A stretch of 64,000 bases of DNA from Rhynchopus sp. YZ270_cl-10 (Eukaryota; Euglenozoa; Diplonemea; Diplonemida; Diplonemidae): positions 682,001 through 746,000 of the forward strand of contig OZ037844.1 of the NCBI GenBank assembly GCA_964035575.1, written 5' to 3'. The translations under genes and the position numbers were made by a program. How positions within the stretch are numbered: the stretch's first letter is position 1; every line of letters begins with the position of its first letter. The notes beneath the pieces were generated by a model. It was not told the origin of the DNA. It did not search any database and worked only from the letters and a program-made list of their open reading frames with translations. This document shows positions 27,714 through 38,024 of the stretch, piece after piece.

Positions 27714-27992
27714 TTGCTTTGACGCTGAAGAAACGCAAACAAGTCATGTCTTTGTGAATTCCTTCTGGGAAGGTTTAGAATAGAATAATACCATTGTGGA
27801 GCACCGTCGGGTGCCACAATCAAGTTTTCAAACAACCCCATAAACCCCATCAGCATTGAGCTCCCAACCAATTGTATCCCTTTTCTCTCAGAAAGCGGGA
27901 GCAGCTTTTCACCGTTGCAAGTACCCCAGTCAAAAATGCGTTCAAGGCGGTTCCAACCCTCGGGTCAGCTGGCATAATCGCTGTCGATACTA
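27714..27992. repeat. Array block, copy 2 (3' of ankyrin paralogue 4)
   Basis: Same block as 24885-25165, followed by TTTAGTTGCCGACAACCGCC and the stop of paralogue 4. The segment with the TACCCGAGCCCGC flank is absent here. Confidence 0.85.
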
Positions 27993-28043
27993 ATAATACC
28001 GAGGCATTATTTAGTTGCCGACAACCGCCAGGGACAATATGCA

Positions 28044-29507
28044 TCATTGCACAAAGACTTCCCCACCGTGCTCGAGGAGAACCTGCTCCACACCTGCATG
28101 TCCATTCAGCCTTGCATGCTTCAACGCAGTGACGCTCCAATTATTTCCGTGATTCACGTCCACCTCCTTCAAGTCCACAAGATAGCGCACAGTCTCGATG
28201 TGTCCATGATGTGCTGCAAGAGCAAGACACCTGTCTCCATCGTCGTCCGTGGCACACAAGTCCGCACCTGCTTCGAGCAACATCCTCACAATTTCGCGTT
28301 CCCCAACCTCACAAGCACAGCGAAGAGTCGTATAGCTCATCCCTTCACGATTTGCCTCAATGTCTGCCCCTGCATCAATCAGCATACCCACCACATCTGA
28401 GTGCTTCTGTGACACTGCCAGGTGCAGTGAAGTGGAGCCCCTGTTAGTTGACTGATTCGCATCCACCTCAGGCAAGCACAAAAGATAGCGCACAGTCTCG
28501 GTGTGTCCATTACATACCGCAAGGGCAAGACACGTAGCTCCTTTGTTGTCTGCGGCACACACGTCCGCACCTGCTTTGAGCAACATCTTCACAGTGTCGA
28601 GACACCCTTGCTTGCTGGCCAGGAGCAGAGGCGAACATCCGTTCTCGTCCTCTGCATCCATGTCTGCACCTGCATCAATGAGCACCTTCACCATGTTGGG
28701 ATAATCTTCTTGACCTGCCCAGTGCAACGCAGTGAAGTCATCACCTACTTGATTCACGTCCACCTCCGGCAAATTCACGAGATAGCGCACAGTCTCGGTG
28801 TGTCCATGAGAAGCCGCAAGGAGCAGAGCAGTGTTGCCGTCAGTATCCTTGTGATTCACGTCCACCTCCGGAAAACTCACAATATAGCGCACAGTCTCGG
28901 TGTGTCCAAAATATGCCGCAAAGATAAGACATGTGTCTCCATCAGTGTCTGTGACACGCACTCCCGCACCTGCTTTGACCAACATCTTCACAGTTGCGAG
29001 TGCTCCTGAACGACAAGCCCAGTGCAGAGGAGAACGTCCCAAGTCGTCCTTTGCCTCGATGTCTGCCCCTGCATCAATGAACACCTGACACACTGCAGGG
29101 TCCTCCCACATGGCTGGACAGGGTCGGTCTTTCTTGTCCTCCTGCCCGTGTGGGACAAACGCAACGTTGCTGCAGACTGACTTCCAATGCTGCAAGAGGA
29201 CCTCCGTGCACGCAGTGTGGTCTGCGTGGACGCACTCACTCAGCAGCATCCCGAATCCCACCTGCGTTGTCTCAACATACGGAAGAAGCAGTGCGAGGCA
29301 TTCATCGTGGTTCCCTCTGCATGCCTCGTGCACAGCATCGAAGGAAACCGTTTTGCTGTCTGTGTCTGGGATGAGCTTTTCAAGTCCCGCCCGCACAGCA
29401 GTCGTGTCGCCGTTCCTGGCAGCCTCCACCAAGACCTCGTCTGCAGAAAGCTTTCTTCTCTTTGGTGCCTTCTCGTCAGGTGTACTGTCTGCGTGTCGCT
29501 TCGACAT
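28044..29507 (-). CDS. Ankyrin-repeat protein, paralogue 4 (487 aa, with a hybrid repeat)
   Basis: Same N-terminal region and C-terminal EVFVQ as its neighbours. After the first A and B repeats comes TALLLAASHGHTETVRYLV, which begins as a C repeat and continues as a B repeat. Paralogue 5 has two more repeats at this point; the 66-residue length difference (487 versus 553) equals two ankyrin repeats, so this gene probably arose by an in-frame deletion between matching positions of two repeats. Ten repeats plus the opening half repeat remain. Confidence 0.92.
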   Translation of the reverse strand: MSKRHADSTPDEKAPKRRKLSADEVLVEAARNGDTTAVRAGLEKLIPDTDSKTVSFDAVHEACRGNHDECLALLLPYVETTQVGFGMLLSECVHADHTACTEVLLQHWKSVCSNVAFVPHGQEDKKDRPCPAMWEDPAVCQVFIDAGADIEAKDDLGRSPLHWACRSGALATVKMLVKAGAGVRVTDTDGDTCLIFAAYFGHTETVRYIVSFPEVDVNHKDTDGNTALLLAASHGHTETVRYLVNLPEVDVNQVGDDFTALHWAGQEDYPNMVKVLIDAGADMDAEDENGCSPLLLASKQGCLDTVKMLLKAGADVCAADNKGATCLALAVCNGHTETVRYLLCLPEVDANQSTNRGSTSLHLAVSQKHSDVVGMLIDAGADIEANREGMSYTTLRCACEVGEREIVRMLLEAGADLCATDDDGDRCLALAAHHGHIETVRYLVDLKEVDVNHGNNWSVTALKHARLNGHAGVEQVLLEHGGEVFVQ

Positions 29508-30211
29508 GGTTTGTGAAGATGTTGATATTCAATGTTGTGTCTTTTATGCTGTTTCTTTTTGTGGAGGTTGTGAGGTGAGTGGTGGGTGTCCCTGAACTTC
29601 TTACCACCCCTGACAAGCACACGCCACAGCGGAAACAAACCCACCTGCTATCATCACCTCACGGCGACCCTCAGGGGAAGGCATGAGAGAAGGGAACATG
29701 TTTGTACAATGGGGTAAAAAGAAGTTTTGTTTCGCGTTTTATAAACTACAGAAAAAGAATACCCTTACACCCTGGGCTGCACGTTAAATTGCACCCGGGG
29801 GACTTTTGTTGCACTTCGGTCTACCTGAGGGTGAAAGGTGATAGGACGACCTCCCCACACAGTGTAAAAAGGCTGTAGTGGGAAACATGGTCTGGCGTTT
29901 CCAGAATGGCAGGACACTCCCAAAAGGAGAGAAACGGTACCGCAGATGTCACGGCTATTCACACAAAGTAGGAAGCGTTACGAATAATGAACCGATGCAA
30001 TTAAATGTCCCACTGGTGTGCTCTGGTGTACTACTCTGCAACAAAATTCACAAACCGGGAAAAACCGGAGAAAAATTTAAAATTCGCAGCAGTTTTGATA
30101 TTTTTTGCCTTTTTTTCTTGTTGTGATTTATTGCCATTCGCATTTCGGGTTTTGCGAATTTTATTCCAGAAAAGTACCCGTTTTTTTGTTTTTTGCGTAA
30201 ATACAGTCAAC
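29508..30211. repeat. Conserved 5' flank and spacer type S, copy 2
   Basis: Holds the family promoter next to the ATG, then a near copy of 27061-27713. No gene seen. Confidence 0.75.
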
Positions 30212-30456
30212 TTGCTTTGACGCTGAAGAAACGCAAACAAGTCATGTCTTTGTGAATTCCTTCTGGGAAGGTTTTAGAATAGAATAATACCATTGTGGAG
30301 CACCGTCGGGTGCCACAATCAAGTTTTCAAACAACCCCATGAACCCCATCAGCATTGAGCTCCCAACCAATTGTATCCCTTTTCTCTCAGAAAGCGGGAG
30401 CAGCTTTTCACCGTTGCAAGTACCCCAGTCAAAAATGCGTTCAAGGCGGGTCTGAG
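30212..30456. repeat. Array block, copy 3 (shortened)
   Basis: Same block as 24885-25165, but its last part (CCTCGGGTCAGCTGGCATAA onward) is missing and it joins directly to the TGAGACTATTTAGTTGCCG flank of paralogue 5. Confidence 0.82.
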
Positions 30457-30494
30457 ACTATTTAGTTGCCGATAACCGCCAGGGACAATATGCA

Positions 30495-32156
30495 TCATTG
30501 CACAAAGACTTCCCCACCGTGCTCGAGGAGAACCTGCTCCACACCTGCATGTCCATTCAACCCCGCATGCGCCAACGCAGTGTTGTCCTCATTAATTCCG
30601 TGATTCACGTCCACCTCCCGCAAGCCCACAAGATAGCGCACAGTCTCGATGTGTCCATGATGTGCTGCAAGAGCAAGACACCTGTCTCCATCGTCGTCCG
30701 TGACACACAAGTCCGCACCTGCTTTGAGCAACATCCTCACAATTTCGCGTTCCCCAACCTCACAAGCACAGTGAAGAGGCGTACGTCCCACCACATCACT
30801 CTTTGCCTCAACGTCTGCCCCTGCATCAATCAGCATACCCACCACATCTGAGTGCTTCCGGAACACTGCGACGTGCAGTGCACTGGCGCCGCTATTATTT
30901 GACCGATTCACATCCACCTCAGGCAAGCACAAAAGATAGCACACAGTCTCGGTGTGTCCATTCCATACCGCAAGGGCAAGACACGTAGCTCCTTTGTTGT
31001 CTGCGGCACACACGTCCGCACCTGCTTTGAGCAACATCTTCACAGTGTCGAGACACCCTTCCTTGCTGGCTCTGAGCAGAGGCGAACATCCGTTCTCGTC
31101 CTCTGCATCCATGTCTGCACCTGCATCAATGAGCACCGTCGCCATGTTGTGATAATCTTCTTGACCTGCCCAGTGCAACGCAGTGAAGTCATCACCTACT
31201 TGATTCACGTCCACCTCAGGCAAACTCACAAGATAGCGCACAGTCTCGGTGTGTCCATGAGAAGCCGCAAAGGTTAGACATGTCTCTCCTGTGTGATGTG
31301 TACCACACACATCCGCACCTGCTTTGACCAACATCTTCACAGTGCCCAGCGCCCCATCCTTGCTGGCCATGAACAGAGGCGAACACCCCTCCTTGTTTTT
31401 TGTCTCAATGTCTGCACCTGCATCAATTAGCACCTTCAGCACATCGGGATGATTTTGATCCGCTGCAAGGCGCAGAGCAGTGTGGCCGTCAGTATCCTTG
31501 TGATTCACGTCCAGCTCCGGAAAACTCACAAGATAGCGCACAGTCTCGGTGTGTCCAAAATATGCCGCAAGGGTAAGACACGTGTCTCGTTCGTTGTCTG
31601 TGGCACTCACGTCCGCACCTGCTTTGACCAACATCTTCACAATGACGAGTGCTCCTGAACAACAAGCCATGTGCAGAGGAGAACGTCCCCTGTCGTCCTT
31701 TGTCTCGATGTCTGCCCCTGCATCAATGAGCACCTGACACACTGCAGGGTCCTCCCACATGGCTGGACAGGGTCGGTCTTCTTCTTCCTCCTTCCCGTGT
31801 GGGACAAACGCGACGTTGCTGCAGAGTGACTTCCAATGCTGCAAGAGGACCTCCGTGCACGCAGTGTGGTCTGCGTGGATGCACTCACTCAGCAGCATCC
31901 CGAAGCCCATCTGCGTTGTCTCAACATACGGAAGAAGCAGTGCGAGGCATTCATCGTGGTTCCCTCTGCATGCCTCGTGCACAGCATCGAAGGAAACCGT
32001 TTTGCTGTCTGTGTCTGGGCTGAGCTTCTCAAGTCCCGCCCGCACGGCAGTCGTGTCGCCGTTCCTGGCAGCCTCCACCAAGACCTCGTCTGCAGAAAGC
32101 TTTCTTCTCTTTGGTGCCTTCTCGTCAGGTGTGCTGTCTGCGTGTCGCTTCGACAT
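30495..32156 (-). CDS. Ankyrin-repeat protein, paralogue 5 (553 aa)
   Basis: Twelve repeats in four A-B-C rounds plus the opening half repeat, ending EVFVQ. It shares the RRKLSADEV start variant (after DEKAPK) with paralogue 4 and is nearly identical to it outside the two repeats that paralogue 4 lacks, so the two are sister copies. Some C repeats are diverged (ALHVAVFRKHSDVVGMLIDA). Predicted soluble binding protein. Confidence 0.92.
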   Translation of the reverse strand: MSKRHADSTPDEKAPKRRKLSADEVLVEAARNGDTTAVRAGLEKLSPDTDSKTVSFDAVHEACRGNHDECLALLLPYVETTQMGFGMLLSECIHADHTACTEVLLQHWKSLCSNVAFVPHGKEEEEDRPCPAMWEDPAVCQVLIDAGADIETKDDRGRSPLHMACCSGALVIVKMLVKAGADVSATDNERDTCLTLAAYFGHTETVRYLVSFPELDVNHKDTDGHTALRLAADQNHPDVLKVLIDAGADIETKNKEGCSPLFMASKDGALGTVKMLVKAGADVCGTHHTGETCLTFAASHGHTETVRYLVSLPEVDVNQVGDDFTALHWAGQEDYHNMATVLIDAGADMDAEDENGCSPLLRASKEGCLDTVKMLLKAGADVCAADNKGATCLALAVWNGHTETVCYLLCLPEVDVNRSNNSGASALHVAVFRKHSDVVGMLIDAGADVEAKSDVVGRTPLHCACEVGEREIVRMLLKAGADLCVTDDDGDRCLALAAHHGHIETVRYLVGLREVDVNHGINEDNTALAHAGLNGHAGVEQVLLEHGGEVFVQ

Positions 32157-33004
32157 GGTTTGTGAAGATGTTGATATTCAATGTTGTGTCTTTTATGCTG
32201 TTTCTTTTTGTGGAGGTTGTGAGGTGAGTGGTGGGTGTCCCTGAACTGTCTTGCCACCCCTGACAAGCACACGCCACAGTGGAAACAAACCCACCTGCTA
32301 TCATCACCTCACGGCGACACAGGGGGAACACATGAGAGAAGGGAACATGTTTGTACACAAGAGCTGGGGGAAAGAATTCAACTTTAATCAGGGGCAGGAG
32401 TGCGCTCTCGTGAGGCGTTCTCCCTGTCTGTATCGTCTTCGTTGGTAAATCGCTACTTCTTTCTTCTTCTTTTTTGATAAATTGTTGGAGTAGTGTAGTT
32501 GCCTCTGTTGTGTTGCCACAGTTGTGAAATCCCCACTGTTTTTAGATTCTACCTTGGGATCTGTGTCAGGGCATTATGCGTTTGCCGTTTTGTTTTATTT
32601 TTGCTTTGTTTTGACGAGACACAAAAGGCGCAGAGCACCTCTTGTTGACTTCCAACTCCAAGATTCTGTTGCCACAAGACTTTTTTGCTGCGAAATGTTT
32701 GAACACAATTTTCAGTGCATTCAAGAGGAGGAACAAGCTAAAATGAACCGTGCAACGCACCTCTTCATAGTACATTGTCCACCTCAGAGTAACCGCAATT
32801 GATTGCAGTTTTTTTGCGAATCGAATTTCGGGTTTTGCGAATTTTGTTCCAGAAAAGTACCCCTGATCACCCCATTTCAGCGCATTTTTTGGGGAAAAAA
32901 TACAAATCAGTGAAGACCCACCACCCAACCCTCCCGACTCAGTGGGGGGCCCTTTCTCTTTTTCATGTTGCTTTTTTCCCGTGTTGGTCAGAAATACAGT
33001 CAAA
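32157..33004. repeat. 5' flank and spacer type T, copy 1
   Basis: After the family promoter and the CACCTCACGGCGACAC stretch comes block T (about 32566-32815: GCATTATGCGTTTGCCGTTT, ACGAGACACAAAAGGCGCAG), repeated at 35107-35350 and 39925-40130. Just before it lies a GATAAATTGTTGGAGTAGTG sequence also found, altered, near 6980 and 60115. No gene seen. Confidence 0.75.
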
Positions 33005-33281
33005 TTGCTTTGACGCTGAAGAAACGCAAACAAGTCATGTCTTTGTGAATTCCTTCTGGGAAGGTTTAGAATAGAATAATACCATTGTGGAGCACCGTCG
33101 GGTGCCACAATCAAGTTTTCAAACAACCCCATGAACCCCATCAGCATTGAGCTCCCAACCAATTGTATCCCTTTTCTCTCAGAAAGCGGGAGCAGCTTTT
33201 CACGTTGCAAGTGCCCCAGTCAAAAATGCGTTCAAGGCGGGTCCAACCCCTCGGGTCAGCTGGCATAATCGCTGTCAATAC
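33005..33281. repeat. Array block, copy 4 (3' of ankyrin paralogue 6)
   Basis: Same block as 24885-25165, with one base missing near CACGTTGCAAG, which shifts the minus frame relative to other copies and argues against coding. It is followed by the TACCCGAGCCCGC flank (33340-33439). Confidence 0.85.
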
Positions 33282-33439
33282 CAAGTGCACAGATACGTCA
33301 CATCATGGCTACACATGACCACACGGCACCCTCGTGTGTGCACGTGTGGTAGGTGCGTGCTGCCACATTGAGGTTGGCCTACCCGAGCCCGCTTGGTCTG
33401 AGACTATTTTAGTTGCCGAACCGCCAGGGACAATATGCA

Positions 33440-34798
33440 TCATTGCACAACGACCCCACCGTGCTTGAGGAGAACCTGCTCCACACCTGCATGTCCATTC
33501 AACCTCGCATGCGTCAACGCAGTGTGGCCTGCAATATTTCTGTGGTTCACGTCCACCCCCCGCAAGCCCACAAGATAGCGTACAGTCTCGATGTTTCCAT
33601 AATGTGCCGCAAGAGCAAGACACCTGTCTCCATCGTTGTCTGTGGCACACACGTCTGCACGTGCTTCGAGCAACATCTTCACAATTTCGCGTTCCCCAAC
33701 CTCACAAGCACAGTGCAGAGGTGTACGTCCCATCCTCTTTGCCTCAACGTCTGCCCCTGCATTAACAAGCACCTCCACCACATCTGAGTGCTTCGGTAAC
33801 ACTCCGAGGTGCAGTGCAGTGAAGCCGCTGTTACATGACTGATTCACATCCACCTCAGGCAAGCACAAAAGATAGCGCACAGTCTCGGTCTGTCCATTCC
33901 ATGCCGCAAGAAGAAGACATGTGGCTCCTTTGTTGTCTGTGACACACACGTCCGCACCTGCTTTGACCAGCATCTTCATTGTCTCGAGAGACCCATCCTG
34001 GCTGGCCATGAGCATAGGAGAATATCCCTCCTCGTCCGTTGCCTCGATGTCTGCCCCTGCATCAATGAGCACCTTAGCCACATCGGGATGATTCTGATCA
34101 GCTGCAAGGAACAGAGCAGTGTGGCTGTCAGTATCCTTGTGATTCACGTCCACCTCAGGAAAATTCACAAGATAGTGCACAGTCTCGGTGTGTCCAAAAT
34201 ATGCCGCAAGGGTAAGACACGTGTCTCCATCGTTGTCTGTGACACGCACTTCCGCACCTGCTTTGACCAACATCTTCACAACTGCGAGTGCTCCTGAACG
34301 ACAAGCCCAGTGCAGAGGCGAACGTCCCAGGTCGTCCTTTGTTTCGATGTCTGTCCCTGCATCAATCAGCACCTGACACACTGCAGGGTCCTCCCACATG
34401 GCTGGACAGGGACGAGGTGTGTTACCTTGGGTCTCTTCCTTCTGCCCGTGTGGAACAAACGCAACGTTGCTGCAGACTGACTTCCAATGCTGCAAGAGGA
34501 CCTCAGTGCACGCAGTGTGGTCTGCGTGGATGCACTCACTCAGCAGCACCCCGAAGCCCATCTGCGTTGTCTCAACATACGGAAGAAGCAGTGCGAGGCA
34601 TTCATCGTGGTTCCCTCTGCATGCCTCGTGCACAGCATCGAAGGCAATCTTTTTGCTGTCTGTGTCTGGGCTGAGCTTCTCAAGTCCCGCCTGCACGGCA
34701 GTCGTGTCGCCGTTCCTGGCAGCCTCCACCAAGACCTCTGTTGGGCTGTGTGGTGCCTTCTCGTCAGGTATACTGTCTGCATGTTGCTCCTTCGACAT
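33440..34798 (-). CDS. Ankyrin-repeat protein, paralogue 6 (452 aa)
   Basis: Starts MSKEQHADSIPDEKAPHSP like paralogue 2, but lacks the TTLSAD stretch, so its N-terminus is about five residues shorter. A longer acidic/Thr insert (GQKEETQGNTPRPCPAM) sits before the ankyrin domain. Nine repeats in three A-B-C rounds follow; the first C repeat of the last round is shortened (AKRMGRTPLH). It ends GGVVVQ. Predicted soluble binding protein. Confidence 0.92.
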   Translation of the reverse strand: MSKEQHADSIPDEKAPHSPTEVLVEAARNGDTTAVQAGLEKLSPDTDSKKIAFDAVHEACRGNHDECLALLLPYVETTQMGFGVLLSECIHADHTACTEVLLQHWKSVCSNVAFVPHGQKEETQGNTPRPCPAMWEDPAVCQVLIDAGTDIETKDDLGRSPLHWACRSGALAVVKMLVKAGAEVRVTDNDGDTCLTLAAYFGHTETVHYLVNFPEVDVNHKDTDSHTALFLAADQNHPDVAKVLIDAGADIEATDEEGYSPMLMASQDGSLETMKMLVKAGADVCVTDNKGATCLLLAAWNGQTETVRYLLCLPEVDVNQSCNSGFTALHLGVLPKHSDVVEVLVNAGADVEAKRMGRTPLHCACEVGEREIVKMLLEARADVCATDNDGDRCLALAAHYGNIETVRYLVGLRGVDVNHRNIAGHTALTHARLNGHAGVEQVLLKHGGVVVQ

Positions 34799-35559
34799 GG
34801 TTTGTGAAGATGTTGATATTCAATTGTGTCTTTTATGCTGTTTCTTTTTGTGGAGGTTGTGAGGTGAGTGGTGGGTGTCCCTGAACTGTCTTGCCACCCC
34901 TGACAAGCACAGCCACAGTGCGCCGAACATGTCCAAACATTTTCCAAACATGTTTGTACTATAGGGGTAGGGCGGTGGTGGGGAAAGAGTTCAACATTAA
35001 TCAGGGGCGCGAGTGTGCTCGCGAGGCGTTATCCCTGTCTGTATCGTCTTAGGTGGAAAATCGCTTCTTTTTTTTTAGATTCTCCTTGGGATCTGTGTCT
35101 GTGGGCATTATGCGTTTGCCGTTTTGTTTTATTTTTGCTTTGTTTTGACGAGACACAAAAGGCGCAGAGCACCTCTTGTTGACTTCCAACTCCAAGATTC
35201 TGTTGCCACAAGACTTTTTTGCTGCGAAATGTTTGAACACAATTTTCAGTGCATTCAAGAGGAGGAACAAGCTAAAATGAACCGTGCAACGCACCTCTTC
35301 ATAGTACATTGTCCACCTCAGAGTAACCGCAATTGATTGCAGTTTTTTTGCGAATCGAATTTCGGGTTTTGCGAATTTTGTTCCAGAAAAGTACCCCTGA
35401 TCACCCCATTTCAGCGCATTTTTTGAAAAAAACAAATTCATAAAAAAAATACAAATCAGTGAAGACCCACGCACACACCCAACCCTCCCGACTCAGTGGG
35501 GACCCCTTTCTCCTTTTCATGTTGCTTTTTTCCCGTGTTGGTCAGAAATACAGTCAAAT
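34799..35559. repeat. 5' flank and spacer type T, copy 2
   Basis: Family promoter, then block T at 35107-35350, then sequence nearly identical to 32816-33004. The promoter copy has a small deletion (TTCAATTGTGTC for TTCAATGTTGTGTC). No gene seen. Confidence 0.75.
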
Positions 35560-35840
35560 TGCTTTGACGCTGAAGAAACGCAAACAAGTCATGTCTTTGT
35601 GAATTCCTTCTGGGAAGGTTTAGAATAGAATAATACCATTGTGGAGCACCGTCGGGTGCCACAATCAAGTTTTCAAACAACCCCATGAACCCCATCAGCA
35701 TTGAGCTCCCAACCAATTGTATCCCTTTTCTCTCAGAAAGCGGGAGCAGCTTTTCACCGTTGCAAGTGCCCCAGTCAAAAATGCGTTCAAGGCGGGTCCA
35801 ACCCCTCGGGTCAGCTGGCATAATCGCTGTCAATACCAAT
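35560..35840. repeat. Array block, copy 5 (3' of ankyrin paralogue 7)
   Basis: Same block as 24885-25165. In this copy a 145-codon minus frame (35456-35893) happens to stay open, but indels break it in other copies. Confidence 0.85.
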
Positions 35841-35889
35841 AATACCAAGGCATTATTTAGTTGCCGACAACCGCCAGGCACAATATGCA

Positions 35890-37251
35890 TCATAGCACAA
35901 CGACCCCACCGTGCTCGAGGAGAACCTGCTCCACACCTGCATGTCCATTCAGCCTCGCATGCGCCAACGCAGTGTCGCCTGCAATATTTCTGTGGTTCAC
36001 GTCCACCTCCTTCAAGCCCACAAGATAACGCACAATCTCGATGTGCCCATCAACTGCCGCAAGAGCAAGACACCTGTCTCCATCGCTGTCTGTGACACAC
36101 ACGTCCGCACCTGCTTCGACTAACATCTTCACAATTTCGCGTTCCCCAACCTCACAAACACATTGAAGAGGTGTACTACCCCCCCCATCGCACTGTGCCT
36201 CAACGTCTGCCCCTGCATCAATGAGCACCTCCACCACATCTGAGTGCTTCAGTAACACTGCGAGGGGCAGCGAAGCGAAGCCCCTGTTACATGACTGATT
36301 CACATCCACCTCCGGCAAGCACAAAAGATAGCACACAGTCTCGGTGTGTCCAAAATAGGCCGCAAACATAAGACACGTGCTTCCATTGTTGTCTGTGCCA
36401 CTCACGTCCGCACCTGCTTTGACCAACATCCGCACAGTCGCGAGAGACCCAGCCTTGCTGGCCACGAGCAGAGGTGAACGTCCCTTCTCTCCCGTTGCCT
36501 CGATGTCTGCCTCTGCATCAATGAGCACCTTAGCCACATCGGGATGATTTTGATCAGCTGCAAGGAACAGAGCAGTGTGGCCGTCAGTATCCTTGTGATT
36601 CACGTCCAGCTCAGGAAAACTCACAAGATAGCGCACAGTCTCGGTGTGTCCAAAATATGCCGCAAGGGTAAGACACGTGTCTCGTTCGTTGTCTGTGACA
36701 CACACTCCCGCACCTGCTTTGACCAACATCTTAGAAATGGCGAGTGATCCTGAACGACAAGCCCAGTGCAGAGGAGAACGTCCCATGTCGTCCTTTGTCT
36801 CGATGTCTGCCCCTGCATCAATGAGCACCTGACACACTGCAGGGTCCGCCCACATGGCTGGACAGGGTCGGCCTTTCTTGTCCTCCTGCCCGTGTGGGAC
36901 AAACGCAACGTTGCTGCAGACTGACTTCCAATGCTGCAAGAGGACCTCCGTGCACGCAGTGTGGTCTGCGTGGATGCACTCACTCAGCAGAATCCCGAAG
37001 CCCATCTGCGTTGTCTCAACATACGGAAGAAGCAGTGCGAGGCATTCATCGTGGTTCCCTCTGCATGCCTCGTGCACAGCATCGAAGGAAACTGTTTTGC
37101 TGTCTGTGTCTGGGCTGAGCTTCTCAAGTCCCGCCTGCACGGCAGTCGTGTCGCCGTTCCTGGCAGCCTCCACCAAGACCGAGTCTGCAGAAAGCGTTGT
37201 TCCGTTTGGTGCCTTCTCGTCAGGTGTGCTGTCTGCGTGTCGCTTCGACAT
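35890..37251 (-). CDS. Ankyrin-repeat protein, paralogue 7 (453 aa)
   Basis: Nine repeats in three A-B-C rounds plus the opening half repeat. The C repeats are more diverged than in neighbours (ASLPLAVLLKHSD, and AQCDGGGSTPLQCVCEVGE at the next junction), and it ends GGVVVL. Predicted soluble binding protein. Confidence 0.92.
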   Translation of the reverse strand: MSKRHADSTPDEKAPNGTTLSADSVLVEAARNGDTTAVQAGLEKLSPDTDSKTVSFDAVHEACRGNHDECLALLLPYVETTQMGFGILLSECIHADHTACTEVLLQHWKSVCSNVAFVPHGQEDKKGRPCPAMWADPAVCQVLIDAGADIETKDDMGRSPLHWACRSGSLAISKMLVKAGAGVCVTDNERDTCLTLAAYFGHTETVRYLVSFPELDVNHKDTDGHTALFLAADQNHPDVAKVLIDAEADIEATGEKGRSPLLVASKAGSLATVRMLVKAGADVSGTDNNGSTCLMFAAYFGHTETVCYLLCLPEVDVNQSCNRGFASLPLAVLLKHSDVVEVLIDAGADVEAQCDGGGSTPLQCVCEVGEREIVKMLVEAGADVCVTDSDGDRCLALAAVDGHIEIVRYLVGLKEVDVNHRNIAGDTALAHARLNGHAGVEQVLLEHGGVVVL

Positions 37252-38024
37252 GGTTTGTGAAGATATTGATATTCAATGTTGTGTCTTTTATGCTGTTTCT
37301 TTTTGTGGAGGTTGTGAGGTGAGTCGTGGGTGTCCCTGAACTGTCTTGCCACCCCTGACAAGCACAGCCACAGTGGAAACAAACCCACCTGCTATCATCA
37401 CCTCACGGCGACACAGGGGGAACACATGAGAGAATAGGGTAGGGCGGTGGTGGGGAAAGACTTCAGCATTAATCAGGGGCGGGAGTGTGCTCTCGTGAGG
37501 CGTTGTCCCTGTCTGTATCGTCTCGGTGGGAAATCGCTTCTTTTTTTTTTTTTTTTTTTTTTTGAAAACTTGGAGAAATCACGTGTCGCAACAGAATATA
37601 TCCACGCCACGCCCACCCTCCGCCCAGCTTCCATTTTTTTTTTAGATTCTACCTTGAAGGCTTCAAGTAGGGTATTAGGGTGAAAATCCAAAAATCCGGA
37701 AAAAACTGGTTTTTCTGGTTTTCTCTCCTGGGTGGCGAAAACCTCCACCGTTGACGGACACAGTCACCTTTTCGGGGTTTTCGGGGGTGGGGTCAGTGTC
37801 TTATCCAGGAATCCAGATTTGATTGGGGGGGTCAGCTTGTTTTTTTTTGCCCAAATAAAATGGTGCCGCAGTCAAAATATTTTGAAGGTACGGTGTAAAA
37901 ATCTAGCTTTTTAAAAAAATTTACACCACAGAGCTACTCAACGAACCCTTTTTTGCGGAGCAAAAATTGAAAAATGGCGCCGCAGGCAAAAAAAAAATTC
38001 AAGGTACACTACTTGAGAATAACC
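37252..38024. repeat. Spacer between paralogues 7 and 8
   Basis: The first 270 bp match the 5' flank of paralogue 8. At a long T run (about 37542-37563) the similarity ends. 37850-38003 then holds copies of a repeat also seen at 45545-45700 (GTGTAAAAATCTAGCTT, GAACCCTTTTTTGCGGAGCA, ATGGCGCCGCAGGCAAAAA). The array block found behind the other genes is absent here. Confidence 0.65.

Noticed and set aside
35456-35893. 145-codon frame through the array block
   Set aside because: Indels break the frame in the other four copies, although the DNA is nearly identical.
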